Shown here piece after piece: positions 8,649-16,942 of a stretch of 64,000 nt of DNA (position 1 is the stretch's first letter; each line of letters begins with the position of its first letter). Source of the stretch: Hymenobacter terrestris. Lineage in GTDB: Bacteria > Bacteroidota > Bacteroidia > Cytophagales > Hymenobacteraceae. The DNA lies in assembly GCF_013377905.1 (NCBI RefSeq), contig NZ_JABKAV010000001.1:1-64000 (forward strand), written 5' to 3'. The position numbers were made by a program, and so were the translations under genes. Below the pieces are notes generated by a model. That model was not told where the DNA came from. It worked only from the letters and a program-made list of their open reading frames with translations, and did no database searches.

Positions 8649-9392
8649 TTACAGCGTACCGTTTTCGGCGGCCTTCTTCATCTTCTCGTTGGCGAAGATG
8701 GCAATTTCAACGCGGCGGTTGGCCTGCTTACCGGCTTCGGTCGTGTTGTCGGCAATAGGCTGGCTCGAACCGTAGCCCTCCGTCGAAACACGGCTGGCAT
8801 CTACGCCTTGGCTAACGGTGTAGTTAGCCACGGCCTGGGCCCGGCGCTGCGAAAGCGGGTTGTTGATGGCATCCGAACCCGAGGCATCGGTGTGGCCTTC
8901 TACAATCACGTTGGTGTCGGGGTACTTCTTCAGCGTTTCGGCCATCTTCTGGATTTCGGTCATCGAAGCGGCACGCAGGTCGCTCTTGTTAGTATCGAAC
9001 AGGATGCCCGAATCGAAGGTGATCTTGATGCCTTCGCCTACACGCTCTACCTTGGCGTTAGCCATGTCGCGCTGTAGCTCTTCGGCCTGCTTGTCCATTT
9101 TGCGGCCGATCAGGGCACCGCCCGTGCCACCTACAGCAGCACCAATGATAGCACCAGCAGCCGTGCCGCTTTTACCACCAATTACGCGGCCCAGCACGCC
9201 ACCTACTATCGCACCACCACCAGCACCGATGATGCCACCTTTGGCCGTTTTGCTCATGCCGGTTTTGCGGGGACCGGTACCGTTGGTATCAGCCTCCGGA
9301 ATGTTGGGGTTGCGGGGCTGCGAAGTGGCGCAGGAGCTGATGAACAGCACGAAGGCCATCAGAAGAGTAAAAAGGGAGGTGCGAGAAGTCAT
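8649..9392 (-). CDS. OmpA-family lipoprotein with glycine-zipper region (paralogue of 7033)
   Basis: 247 residues. A lipoprotein signal ends in ISSC (Cys21). A spacer, a glycine-zipper segment and an OmpA domain follow (EGHTDASGSD, LSQRRA, ANRRVEI). It is nearly identical in layout to the 7033 gene, but it is lipidated while that one has a cleavable signal. The conserved phrases KTAKGGIIG and MDKQAEELQR mark a duplication. ATG 9392 is chosen because it starts the lipoprotein signal. A minus-strand TATATTTG at 9472-9479 may be its promoter. Confidence 0.9.
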   Translation of the reverse strand: MTSRTSLFTLLMAFVLFISSCATSQPRNPNIPEADTNGTGPRKTGMSKTAKGGIIGAGGGAIVGGVLGRVIGGKSGTAAGAIIGAAVGGTGGALIGRKMDKQAEELQRDMANAKVERVGEGIKITFDSGILFDTNKSDLRAASMTEIQKMAETLKKYPDTNVIVEGHTDASGSDAINNPLSQRRAQAVANYTVSQGVDASRVSTEGYGSSQPIADNTTEAGKQANRRVEIAIFANEKMKKAAENGTL

Positions 9393-9471
9393 AAAATTCA
9401 ACAGATTGGTGAGAGAAAGAGTCAATTTACCTGGTCAGAGGTACTTACTAGGTTTGAGAAAAAAAGTTCGG

Positions 9472-9479
9472 CAAATATA
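9472..9479 (-). promoter_or_regulatory. Putative -7 box for the 8649 OmpA gene
   Basis: TATATTTG on the minus strand is a full match to TAnnTTTG, about 80 bases before the start. No clear -33 TTG was seen. Confidence 0.5.
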
Positions 9480-9624
9480 GACGCTTATCTATACCCGGCC
9501 GCTGGCAGAGAACCGCTATAATAGCCGGAAGCCCGCCCGAGGCGCCTACAGCGCATCTGGCGGGCTTCTTCCCAAAAAGCTTGCCGAAAATTGAGTGTGG
9601 AGGCCGAAATACCAATCGGGAAGC

Positions 9625-10500
9625 CTAAGCAAGCTCAGGCTCAGCGCCTTTACCGGCCTGCAGCATAGAAAGCAGCGTGTGCAGCCGCATCTTCAACTCC
9701 TTACGGTCGACGATAAAGTCGAGGAAGCCGTGCTCAAGTACAAACTCGGCGCTCTGGAAGCCCTTAGGCAGATCTTTGCCAATGGTTTCTTTGATAACGC
9801 GGGGGCCGGCAAAGCCGATGAGCGCGCCGGGTTCAGCAATATTAAAGTCGCCGAGCATGGCGAACGAGGCCGTAACACCACCTGTGGTCGGGTCGGTGAG
9901 CAGGGAAATGTAGGGCAGGCCAGCCTCAGAAAGCAGCGCTAGCCGGGCCGAGGTTTTGGCCATCTGCATCAGCGAGAAGCCGGCTTCCATCATGCGGGCG
10001 CCGCCCGAGCGCGAAATCATGAGGAAAGGTAGGCGGTGCTCACGAGCGTAGTCGATGGCGCGGGCAATCTTCTCACCTACCACTGAGCCCATCGAGCCGC
10101 CGATGAACTTGAAGTCCATGGCCGCCACAACAAGGCCCAGACCTTCGAGCTGGCCGTGGGCCGTGCGCACGGCGTCGCGTAGGCCAGTGCTTTTCTCGGT
10201 GGCTACCAGGCGTTGCGGGTAGGCTTTGGTATCCACGAAGTGCAGCGGATCGGCCGAGTGCATATCGGCGTCGAGCTCCTCGAACTGGCCACCATCGAAG
10301 AGGAAGTTGAAGTACTCGGCGGCTTCCACCCGGTCGTGGTAGCTGCAGTTGCCACAGGTGCAGAGCAGGCGCTTGTGCTCCACCATGGTGGCCACCGTTT
10401 TGCACTCCGGGCACTTGTACCAGAGGCCGTCGGGGGTTTCCTTTTTCTGGTCGGTGGGCGTTACAATGCCTTTTTCTTTGCGATTAAACCAAGACGACAT
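9625..10500 (-). CDS. accD: Acetyl-CoA carboxylase carboxyltransferase subunit beta
   Basis: 291 residues. An N-terminal zinc ribbon (CPEC and CTCGNC) precedes a crotonase-fold carboxyltransferase domain ([19 protein letters not shown]; the [12 protein letters not shown] and GFAGPRVI segments). It forms, with AccA, the enzyme that transfers carboxyl groups from carboxybiotin to acetyl-CoA in fatty acid synthesis. AccA is not in the window; birA, which biotinylates the AccB carrier, is at 44114. ATG 10500 gives the usual start just before the zinc ribbon. Confidence 0.96.
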   Translation of the reverse strand: MSSWFNRKEKGIVTPTDQKKETPDGLWYKCPECKTVATMVEHKRLLCTCGNCSYHDRVEAAEYFNFLFDGGQFEELDADMHSADPLHFVDTKAYPQRLVATEKSTGLRDAVRTAHGQLEGLGLVVAAMDFKFIGGSMGSVVGEKIARAIDYAREHRLPFLMISRSGGARMMEAGFSLMQMAKTSARLALLSEAGLPYISLLTDPTTGGVTASFAMLGDFNIAEPGALIGFAGPRVIKETIGKDLPKGFQSAEFVLEHGFLDFIVDRKELKMRLHTLLSMLQAGKGAEPELA

Positions 10501-10722
10501 AAGTACAGAAAGGCGTGGGGTCAGAAGGAAGTACGGGCCCGCGCCGTCCGGGAGGGCGCGGGTTGGGGGGTGCAAGTTACGGCGGAATCCAGAAGCGTGA
10601 AACGCCGGGGCAAAGTGCGCCCGGCTGACGGGGCGGGGCCGAAGCGGCCAGCGGACTGTATCTTGCCGGATGCCGGCCGCGAGCCGGCCGTATTTTCTTT
10701 CGGCTTTCTACTCGTTTTCGTA

Positions 10723-11730
10723 GTGAAGAACTCCTTTCCTTCCGCCCTGGCAATGGGCGCCCTACTGGCCTCTCTGGCCCTGCCCGGCTGCGTAGCCTCC
10801 AAGAAGTACGACGACTTGCGGGCCCGCCAGTCGGCCACCGAGCAGGCTAAAACCGAGGCCGAGCGCCAGAACCGCCAGAATGTGGCCGAGCTGAAAAAAG
10901 CCTCCGACGAGCTAACCCGCCTGCGGCTGCAGAACCGTCGTCTCACCGACGACTCGACCGAAACCGGCCGTAACCTGGCCCGCACCCGCCAGCTCTACGA
11001 ACAGCTCACCGACAGCTACGACCGGCTACTGAAAAACTCGGACCGGACGCTGGCCAACAAAACCACCGACTACAACAAGGTAGCCCAGGACCTGGCCCGC
11101 CGCGAGGCCGAACTGGGCGAGCTCGACCAGAGCCTGCAAAAGAGCCGCGCCGACATCGACCGCCTCAACCAGGACCTGACGACCCGCGAGGCCAAACTGG
11201 GCGAGCTACAAAAGGCGCTGGCCGAGAAAGACCGCGCCGTGGATGCCCTCAAAGCCAGCGTGAGCAACGCGCTGCGCGGCTTCAAGGGGACAGAATTGCA
11301 GGTAGAAATGCGCAACGGCAAAGTATACGTGTCGCTTTCCGAGCAGTTGCTGTTCAAAACCGGCTCGACCAAAGTGGACCCTAAAGGCCAGGATGCGTTG
11401 CGGCAGCTGGCCACCGTGCTCCAGCAGCAGCCCGATGTGAACGTGGTAGTGGAAGGCCACACCGACAATGTGCCCTTCAGCCGGGCCGTGGGCTCGATGA
11501 CCGACAACTGGGATTTGAGCGTGCTGCGGGCCACCGAAATTGCCCGCCTGCTCACGACCGGTGGCGTAGCGCCGGAGCGTGTAACGGCCTCGGGCCGCTC
11601 GCAATACGTGCCCGTGGCCCCCAACAGCTCGGCCGAAAGCAAGGCCCTCAACCGCCGCACCGAAATCATCCTCACGCCTAAGCTCAACGAGCTATTCAAA
11701 ATTCTTGACTCCAACTCGGCAGGCAAGTAA
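10723..11730 (+). CDS. OmpA-family lipoprotein with long coiled coil
   Basis: 335 residues. A signal ending in LPGC is followed by a coiled coil (about residues 30-170, rich in heptads of Leu, Glu, Arg and Gln) and a C-terminal OmpA domain with EGHTDNVPFSR and ALNRRTEI. The layout matches flagellar-MotB-like or Pal-type OmpA lipoproteins that connect the outer membrane to peptidoglycan. I chose GTG 10723, giving MKNSFPSAL, because it completes a normal n-region; the alternative is ATG 10753. Confidence 0.85.
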   Translation: MKNSFPSALAMGALLASLALPGCVASKKYDDLRARQSATEQAKTEAERQNRQNVAELKKASDELTRLRLQNRRLTDDSTETGRNLARTRQLYEQLTDSYDRLLKNSDRTLANKTTDYNKVAQDLARREAELGELDQSLQKSRADIDRLNQDLTTREAKLGELQKALAEKDRAVDALKASVSNALRGFKGTELQVEMRNGKVYVSLSEQLLFKTGSTKVDPKGQDALRQLATVLQQQPDVNVVVEGHTDNVPFSRAVGSMTDNWDLSVLRATEIARLLTTGGVAPERVTASGRSQYVPVAPNSSAESKALNRRTEIILTPKLNELFKILDSNSAGK

Positions 11731-11769
11731 ATAAGCTGCCAACAATTACTGCTTTACCATATATTTACA

Positions 11770-11819
11770 AGCGAGTAGCGTGAGGACAGCTAACTGATTC
11801 TCATGCTACTCGCTTTTTC
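11770..11819 (+). terminator. Terminator after the coiled-coil OmpA gene
   Basis: A 15-bp stem with one G-T pair (11770-11784 with 11800-11814) is followed by TTTTTC. Confidence 0.85.
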
Positions 11820-11842
11820 TATTACACTCTTTATCCTTGCTT

Positions 11843-13282
11843 ATGTCTGTTCACGCCTGGGCCCGTGCCCTGCTTGTAGTCGGTGCCCTGTTTAGCTCCG
11901 TCCCTGGTTTCGCCAGTCATGCCCGTGGGGGTGAAATCTATTACACTCCCGTACCCGGCACGGCCAATACCTACCATATCACGGTCCGGAAATACGCGGT
12001 ACCGCCCTCCCCCGTAGTAGTCGAGTATGGCCCGGATATGGAGCTGGTTTGCGGCCAGGGAGGCTGTTCCTCCACTTCGGCCGGCAGCTTTGTGGCGAAA
12101 CTACTGCTCACTAGCAGCACCAGGGTGCTCGCACCCGACTGTACTGCGGGTTCTGCTATCCAGGTATTGGTGTACGAAGGGGATGTAGAGCTCCCGCCGG
12201 CCCGCTGGACGCTGAGTATGGGCGATGTAAACCGAACTTTTGGCTTACTTAATCTGGAAAACTCCGGCAATCAAAGCCAGTACGTAGAATCATTTCTGGA
12301 TAACTCCTCCGGATTACGCAATTCGTCCCCCCAATTCATTGAGTCACGGGTCCCGCTCCTGCTGGGAAATCAGCGGCAGCTATACAGCTTTAGTGCCTTC
12401 GACGCCGATGGGGATTCATTGGTCTATCAGTTGGTGCAGCCCTTGCAGGGTGGTTGGCAGATAGCAGGTAGTGGCATTGCGCCCTGTGCCCAGCCCACCG
12501 TTGGCTTCACACCTTCGCACTTCCAGTTGAATGAAGTTACCGGCGAGGCCCAAACTATTCCATTTACCTTGGCGGTTGGCGCCTTTGTAATGGCGGTGCG
12601 CGTGCAGGAATACCGCCGCCTCAACGCTTCCTGGACCTTAATTGGCAGCATCACGCGCGACCTCGCGTATTTCGCCAGAGCAAGCAGCAATAGTACGCCT
12701 TCATTCACGTCTCTGCAGGTGGGTACCGTGGGCCAGCCATTTGATAAGGCTATCGAGGTAATTCCAGGCCAGACTATTGCCGTGTTGCTGGACGCCACTG
12801 ATGCGGATGCTGACCAGATCCTTACTTTCAGCAGTGCTGCCACCACTATCGTTCCCGGCGTAGCCCTCCAGCCGGTTTCGGCTACCCAAGCTCGCCTAAC
12901 CTGGCAGGTTCCGGCCGATCTGCCTTCGGGCCGCTACTATTTGCCCGTCACGGTAACCGACAATGGCTGCCCGCTTTTCGGGAGTGAGAGCCGCAGCGTT
13001 GCCTTTTTGGTAACCGCCCGGAGAGTTCTGAGCACGGGTCCGACCCAACCGGCCGCCGCACTTTTCGCGGTTCCTACGCCTTTTCGGGAGCAAGTAGAGT
13101 TCAGGCTCCGCCAACCCGGTACCCAACCGGTAACGGTATGGGATGCGCTGGGCCGGGTAGTAGCTCAACTGGTCAGCACGCCCGACGGTCGGGTTGTCTG
13201 GCGGCCCGAAAACCACTTGGTAGCCGGGATGTACCTAGCCCGCACCGCCGATGGCCAGCAGGTGCGACTGCTACGCGAGTAA
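11843..13282 (+). CDS. Secreted protein with T9SS type A sorting domain
   Basis: 479 residues. A signal peptide ends near SVPGFAS, and the mature protein begins HARGGEIYY, a phrase typical of large Cytophagales surface proteins. The middle looks like Ig/cadherin-like beta-sandwich material (DADGDSLVYQL, DATDADADQIL). The last 80 residues have the T9SS sorting-domain layout (FAVPTPF, VWDALGRVV, GMYLAR, RLL). It is probably exported by T9SS and attached to or released from the surface. No enzyme motif is visible. ATG 11843 is preferred to TTG 11837. Confidence 0.8.
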   Translation: MSVHAWARALLVVGALFSSVPGFASHARGGEIYYTPVPGTANTYHITVRKYAVPPSPVVVEYGPDMELVCGQGGCSSTSAGSFVAKLLLTSSTRVLAPDCTAGSAIQVLVYEGDVELPPARWTLSMGDVNRTFGLLNLENSGNQSQYVESFLDNSSGLRNSSPQFIESRVPLLLGNQRQLYSFSAFDADGDSLVYQLVQPLQGGWQIAGSGIAPCAQPTVGFTPSHFQLNEVTGEAQTIPFTLAVGAFVMAVRVQEYRRLNASWTLIGSITRDLAYFARASSNSTPSFTSLQVGTVGQPFDKAIEVIPGQTIAVLLDATDADADQILTFSSAATTIVPGVALQPVSATQARLTWQVPADLPSGRYYLPVTVTDNGCPLFGSESRSVAFLVTARRVLSTGPTQPAAALFAVPTPFREQVEFRLRQPGTQPVTVWDALGRVVAQLVSTPDGRVVWRPENHLVAGMYLARTADGQQVRLLRE

Positions 13283-13330
13283 CCCCAATTGCCTAGTCGG
13301 CCGCAGCAAAATTTTGCAGCCGGACACCCC

Positions 13331-13387
13331 CAGGGCACAAAAAAGAGCCGCTCAGCTAATAGCTGAGCGGCTCTTTTTTGTGCCCTG
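13331..13387. terminator. 27-bp perfect hairpin between convergent genes
   Basis: The arms 13331-13357 and 13361-13387 are exact reverse complements around a 3-base loop (AAT). The A6/T6 tracts inside the stem give U-tracts on both strands. It separates the T9SS protein gene from the PLP enzyme gene. Confidence 0.88.
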
Positions 13388-13395
13388 ATTTTGAC

Positions 13396-14535
13396 TTACC
13401 CGATGGCCTGCTTCAAATCGGCAATCAAATCTTCGGCGTCCTCAATGCCCACGCTCAGGCGGATAAGCGAGTCGGACAGACCAGCCTTGCGGCGCTGCTC
13501 GGCCGGAATGCTGGCGTGCGTCATGGTAGCGGGGTGGCCCGAGAGGCTTTCGACGCCGCCCAGGCTTTCGGCCAGCGTGAAGAGTTCGAACTTTTCGAGC
13601 ACCGCAATGGCATCGGCCTGCTTATCACCTTTGAGTACAAACGACACCATGCCGCCAAAATCGCGCATCTGCTTGGCAGCTACGGCGCGGTTCGGGTGGT
13701 TTTCGAGACCGGGCCAGTACACCTTTCCCACTTTCGGGTGCTGTTGCAGGTACTCGGCTATCTGGCGGCCGTTTTCGCAGTGGCGCTGCATGCGCACGTG
13801 TAGGGTTTTGAGGCCGCGCAGCACCAGAAAGCAGTCCTGGGGGCCGGGCGTGCCGCCACAGGAGTTCTGGTAGAACGCCAGCTGATCCGCTAGCTCTTCG
13901 TTGTTCATCACCAATGCGCCCATCACTACATCGGAGTGGCCGCCCATGTATTTGGTGAGCGAGTACACTACAATGTCGGCGCCCAGATCGAGCGGGTTCT
14001 GTAGGTAAGGCGTCGAGAACGTATTGTCGACGGCCAGCAAAGCGCCGGCCTTTTTAGCTACGGCCGCGGCGGCTTCAACATCAATAATATTGAGCAACGG
14101 ATTGCTGGGCGTTTCCACCCAAATCAGCTTCGTGCGCTCGGTTACGGCGGCTTCTACGGCCGTCATGTCGTGCATGGGCACGAAATGGAAGTTGATGCCG
14201 TAGGGCGCGTACACCTTTGTGAAGAGCCGGTAAGAGCCGCCGTACAGGTCATCGGTGCAGATAACCTCGTCGCCGGGCTTGAGCAGCTTCATCACGCAGT
14301 CGATGGCTGCCATACCCGAGGCGAAGGCCAGTCCCTGCTTGCCGTTATCGAGGGCTGCCAGGGCGTCCTGCAGTTGGGTGCGGGTGGGGTTGTGCGTGCG
14401 TGAGTATTCGTAGCCCTTGTTCTGACCGGGCGAGGTCTGGACGTAGGTAGAAGTCTGGTAGATAGGCGTCATGATGGCCCCGGTAGCGGGGTCGGGATGC
14501 ACGCCGGCGTGGATAGCTTTGGTTCCGAATTTCAT
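13396..14535 (-). CDS. Cystathionine gamma-synthase/lyase-type PLP enzyme
   Basis: 379 residues of the Cys/Met metabolism PLP family. The cofactor lysine is K195 in SLTKYMGGHS, with DNTFSTPYLQNP ahead of it, EYSRTHNPTR near residue 45 and SLGGVESLSGHPA near the end. It makes or breaks cystathionine in methionine/cysteine interconversion. The sequence alone does not separate MetB from cystathionine gamma-lyase. ATG 14535 gives the canonical MKFGTKAIHAG start. A promoter with an overlapping palindrome lies upstream at 14572-14597. Confidence 0.92.
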   Translation of the reverse strand: MKFGTKAIHAGVHPDPATGAIMTPIYQTSTYVQTSPGQNKGYEYSRTHNPTRTQLQDALAALDNGKQGLAFASGMAAIDCVMKLLKPGDEVICTDDLYGGSYRLFTKVYAPYGINFHFVPMHDMTAVEAAVTERTKLIWVETPSNPLLNIIDVEAAAAVAKKAGALLAVDNTFSTPYLQNPLDLGADIVVYSLTKYMGGHSDVVMGALVMNNEELADQLAFYQNSCGGTPGPQDCFLVLRGLKTLHVRMQRHCENGRQIAEYLQQHPKVGKVYWPGLENHPNRAVAAKQMRDFGGMVSFVLKGDKQADAIAVLEKFELFTLAESLGGVESLSGHPATMTHASIPAEQRRKAGLSDSLIRLSVGIEDAEDLIADLKQAIG

Positions 14536-14571
14536 GCGTAAAGCGTAAGTAACAAGTGAAAATTTAATTAC

Positions 14572-14597
14572 CCGGCAAAGGTACAAGCCTTTGCCGG
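14572..14597. promoter_or_regulatory. Operator-like palindrome over the PLP-enzyme promoter
   Basis: The 10-bp perfect inverted repeat CCGGCAAAGG/CCTTTGCCGG has a 6-base spacer. The minus-strand -7 box TACCTTTG (14576-14583) lies inside it, so a bound repressor could block the promoter. It sits between the divergent PLP enzyme and VTT genes. Confidence 0.5.
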
Positions 14598-14707
14598 AGT
14601 GCCATTTTGGGCTGACTGAAGCCTTGAACCCGGCCGTAGCAGCCATTCTTACGTTCTTAGCAACCGACCGGCCAACAGCGCCGGTCTACTCTTTGTTGCC
14701 TGCTACT

Positions 14708-15418
14708 ATGTCGTTTCTGAAAACCCTGTTCCACCAGAACAAATCCACGCTTACTGCCTTGGTCCTGCTCACGGTGCTGCCCATTATTGGCGACAGCGTG
14801 CTGACCTGGACCCTGCACGAAAACCAGCACTGGCTGCGCGACCCCAGCCCGGGCCTCATGCTGCTGTACTTTGTGGTGGTAGCCGCCACCATGACCCTCT
14901 CCCTCACCCACACCACGGTAGTGGTGCTCACCACGGCCTTTTTCTTCGGCTGGCCGGGCTTCCCAGGGATGCTGCTGACTTACATGCTGGCTGCCTACGG
15001 AGGCTACCTTATCGCCTACAATCTCGACAAGGGCAAGCTTATCCGGCTGCTGGAGCAGTTTCCGAAGGCCCACGCCGTAATGGGCGAAATGCGGGCCGAC
15101 AGCTGGCGGCTGGTGCTGCTCACACGCCTCTCGCCGGTACTGCCCTTCGCCATGATTACGTTCATCCTGACTGTAATGGGCGTACCGAAGCGGCAATTCC
15201 TGACGGCTTCGGTTATCGGTATGCTGCCCCGCACGCTGTTCTTCTACTGGCTTGGCACCAAGGCCCAGGATGTGCTACTCCTTATTCAGAACCCCGACAC
15301 GGGCACGGCCGGGAAGGTACTGGTGGCAGTGCTACTTGCCATATCGGCTTTCGGACTATACTTTGTATTTACCCGGGCTTTGAAGCGCAGTTTAAAGCAA
15401 AGTGAGGCATCAGAATAA
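14708..15418 (+). CDS. TVP38/TMEM64 (VTT-domain) membrane protein
   Basis: 236 residues with about six hydrophobic segments. The VTT/SNARE-associated core is recognisable (FFFGWPGFPGMLLTYMLAAYGGYL, then LRLSPVLPF-like LLTRLSPVLPFAM). DedA-superfamily relatives move or scramble lipids or maintain membrane homeostasis; no substrate can be assigned. ATG 14708 is used because upstream in-frame residues overlap the promoter palindrome of the divergent gene. Confidence 0.85.
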   Translation: MSFLKTLFHQNKSTLTALVLLTVLPIIGDSVLTWTLHENQHWLRDPSPGLMLLYFVVVAATMTLSLTHTTVVVLTTAFFFGWPGFPGMLLTYMLAAYGGYLIAYNLDKGKLIRLLEQFPKAHAVMGEMRADSWRLVLLTRLSPVLPFAMITFILTVMGVPKRQFLTASVIGMLPRTLFFYWLGTKAQDVLLLIQNPDTGTAGKVLVAVLLAISAFGLYFVFTRALKRSLKQSEASE

Positions 15419-15479
15419 AAAAATCCGACTGTCATTCAGCCGCTTGCAGGCAGGGAGCACACTTTTTTTGCCTCTCGGT

Positions 15480-15511
15480 TTGCGCAGCCCGCTTTTTAGC
15501 TGCTATCTTTG
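15480..15511 (+). promoter_or_regulatory. Promoter of tRNA-Arg
   Basis: TTG (15480-15482), a 21-base gap and TATCTTTG (15504-15511) form a full match to the Bacteroidota consensus, 40 bases before the mature tRNA. Confidence 0.75.
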
Positions 15512-15551
15512 CACAACCAAAACGGATAAACGCATCCGCATAACGGTAAAG

Positions 15552-15625
15552 GGTTGTGTAGCTCAACTGGATAGAGCATCTGACTACGAATCAGAAGGTT
15601 TAAGGTTCGACTCCTTACACGACCA
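15552..15625 (+). tRNA. tRNA-Arg(ACG)
   Basis: A full cloverleaf is visible. The acceptor stem GGTTGTG/CACGACC includes one G-T pair. The D arm is GCTC..GAGC. The anticodon stem TCTGA/TCAGA has loop CTACGAA (anticodon ACG). The T arm is TAAGG/CCTTA with loop TTCGACT. The discriminator is A, followed by CTA, so CCA is not encoded and must be added afterwards. Confidence 0.97.
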
Positions 15626-15627
15626 CT

Positions 15628-15662
15628 AAAAAGCCCCTCGGCATTACGCTGAGGGGCTTTTT
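15628..15662 (+). terminator. Terminator of tRNA-Arg
   Basis: A 12-bp perfect stem AAAAAGCCCCTC/GAGGGGCTTTTT begins two bases after the tRNA end region. Confidence 0.92.
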
Positions 15663-15786
15663 GCTTTTCATAAGGGTTACTTTCTCCGCCGTACATATCA
15701 CCAGCGTGGCCGGCCGACGCACAGCAGCAAGTTTAGTACACGCGATGCACATCAATCGTGATGCGGCTTACCCACACCGGGCAAGG

Positions 15787-16623
15787 TTAGCCGATGTTGT
15801 AGGCAGGTTGGGTAGCATCCTTCGGCACCCGTTCGTCGAGCATAGTTTTGCCCACCAGATACACCGCTACCGACAGCCCCACCTTATTGATTACATCGGC
15901 AATGGAAAAGCCAATGTGTACGTAGTTCATATTGATGGGGAAAACTGACAGCACATAGCCCACCGGGTACACGCCCCAGGTAGTAACCGTACTGATAGCC
16001 GCCAGCTTAAAAGCCCGGCGCTCCACGGCTGTAACCTGATTTTTAAACCGATTCCAGAGCCGCCAGAGCACGAAGGGCACCACTAGGTAAGCAACCGTAG
16101 ATACAGCACCCCAAAATAGTTTCGGTCCCATCACAATATGGCCCGTAGCATCGAGTTGCTGCTCGCCGATATAGCCGGTAAGCACCATCAGAAAGTCGGC
16201 TAGCAGCAGGGCTACTATTGAGCCTTTGGCCTGCATGGGGTCTATCCGTAGCAGCAGCACCATGGTTAGTAGCATAATGGGCGTGGTAATCGACCAGCTG
16301 ATATAGCGATACTGACCGATAGCGTTGTAGCTGGTTCGGATCAAATCCTGCTGCTCGGCCAGTGTACCCAGGCGGGCCAGGTCGGTTAGCATGTGCTGGT
16401 AATAGTTCTGAATGAAATAGTAGGAGAGCGCCGCAATGCCCGCCACGACGGCCCCCATGGTGCGGGTGAGACGGTGCTCGGGCACCGTGAGGCCATTGGA
16501 GATGATAGAGAACAGGAAGTTGCCCAGAAAGGCGTACATCGAGGCCAGCAGAAAAAAGTAGGTCAGCATCGACACCATGTCGATGCGGGCAGCGGTGGGC
16601 ACAAATAAGTCAGAGAGCTCCAT
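15787..16623 (-). CDS. Microbial (type I) rhodopsin with atypical S-T-T helix C motif
   Basis: 278 residues with seven membrane helices. Retinal-binding signatures are clear. Helix G has D243 and K247 in ADVINKVG, the Schiff-base lysine site. Helix F has TTWGVYPVGY (Trp, Tyr-Pro of the retinal pocket). Helix C has RYISWSITTP. Aligned with bacteriorhodopsin D85/T89/D96, helix C gives S109/T113/T120, so there is no carboxylate counterion or proton donor in helix C. Helix B reads AALSYY where proteorhodopsins carry the counterion-partner histidine. That argues against an ordinary proton pump; anion transport or sensing are possible. No retinal-making dioxygenase is nearby. ATG 16623 starts MELSDLF. 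Confidence 0.9.
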   Translation of the reverse strand: MELSDLFVPTAARIDMVSMLTYFFLLASMYAFLGNFLFSIISNGLTVPEHRLTRTMGAVVAGIAALSYYFIQNYYQHMLTDLARLGTLAEQQDLIRTSYNAIGQYRYISWSITTPIMLLTMVLLLRIDPMQAKGSIVALLLADFLMVLTGYIGEQQLDATGHIVMGPKLFWGAVSTVAYLVVPFVLWRLWNRFKNQVTAVERRAFKLAAISTVTTWGVYPVGYVLSVFPINMNYVHIGFSIADVINKVGLSVAVYLVGKTMLDERVPKDATQPAYNIG

Positions 16624-16942
16624 AAGCGAAGAGATTGGGTTGGGAAGCAGACAGGTGGTGGGGCATTTTCTGCGGCCCAGACCGCTCCAAACAACGCAGA
16701 TTCCGGCCTTGCCGTTGCGGTCGAGCTTGCCCTGCAAGCGGTATTCTTTCCAGGGTTACGACCTGCCAAAATCAGACCGTCTGGCAGGTGCTGGCTGGTT
16801 TGGGCAGCAGGCTGCCTATCTTTGCGGCCGCGTAGCGCCCGGTGCCAACTATGCTTTGGCTTTTTAGCCAACGATTTGGCCAGTTTGGTTGTTAAGCAAG
16901 CGGCCCCCACGGGTCGGATGTTCCGTTTTTCGTTGCTTGTAC
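16624..16942. other. 319-base divergent regulatory gap, rhodopsin/ferredoxin reductase
   Basis: No gene is seen. It contains an 8-bp inverted repeat ACCTGCCA/TGGCAGGT (16761-16768 with 16782-16789), which could be an operator, and the -7 box at 16817-16824. I found no TAnnTTTG match facing the rhodopsin gene. Confidence 0.5.
16817..16824 (+). promoter_or_regulatory. Putative -7 box for the ferredoxin reductase gene
   Basis: TATCTTTG is a full consensus match, about 118 bases upstream of the start. The nearest TTTG is only 14 bases upstream, shorter than usual spacing. Confidence 0.5.

Noticed and set aside
9528..9568. Possible accD terminator (GAAGCCCGCC/GGCGGGCTTC)
   Set aside because: Downstream of accD on the minus strand, but there is no T run on that side, and the strand it would serve is unclear. 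Kept here rather than listed.
10538..10562. Hairpin in the accD leader
   Set aside because: Short GC-rich stem (8 bp) expected by chance at this composition; no regulatory element recognised.
15787..16623. Calling the rhodopsin a proton pump
   Set aside because: The counterion aspartate and proton donor in helix C are missing, so transport of protons should not be assumed.
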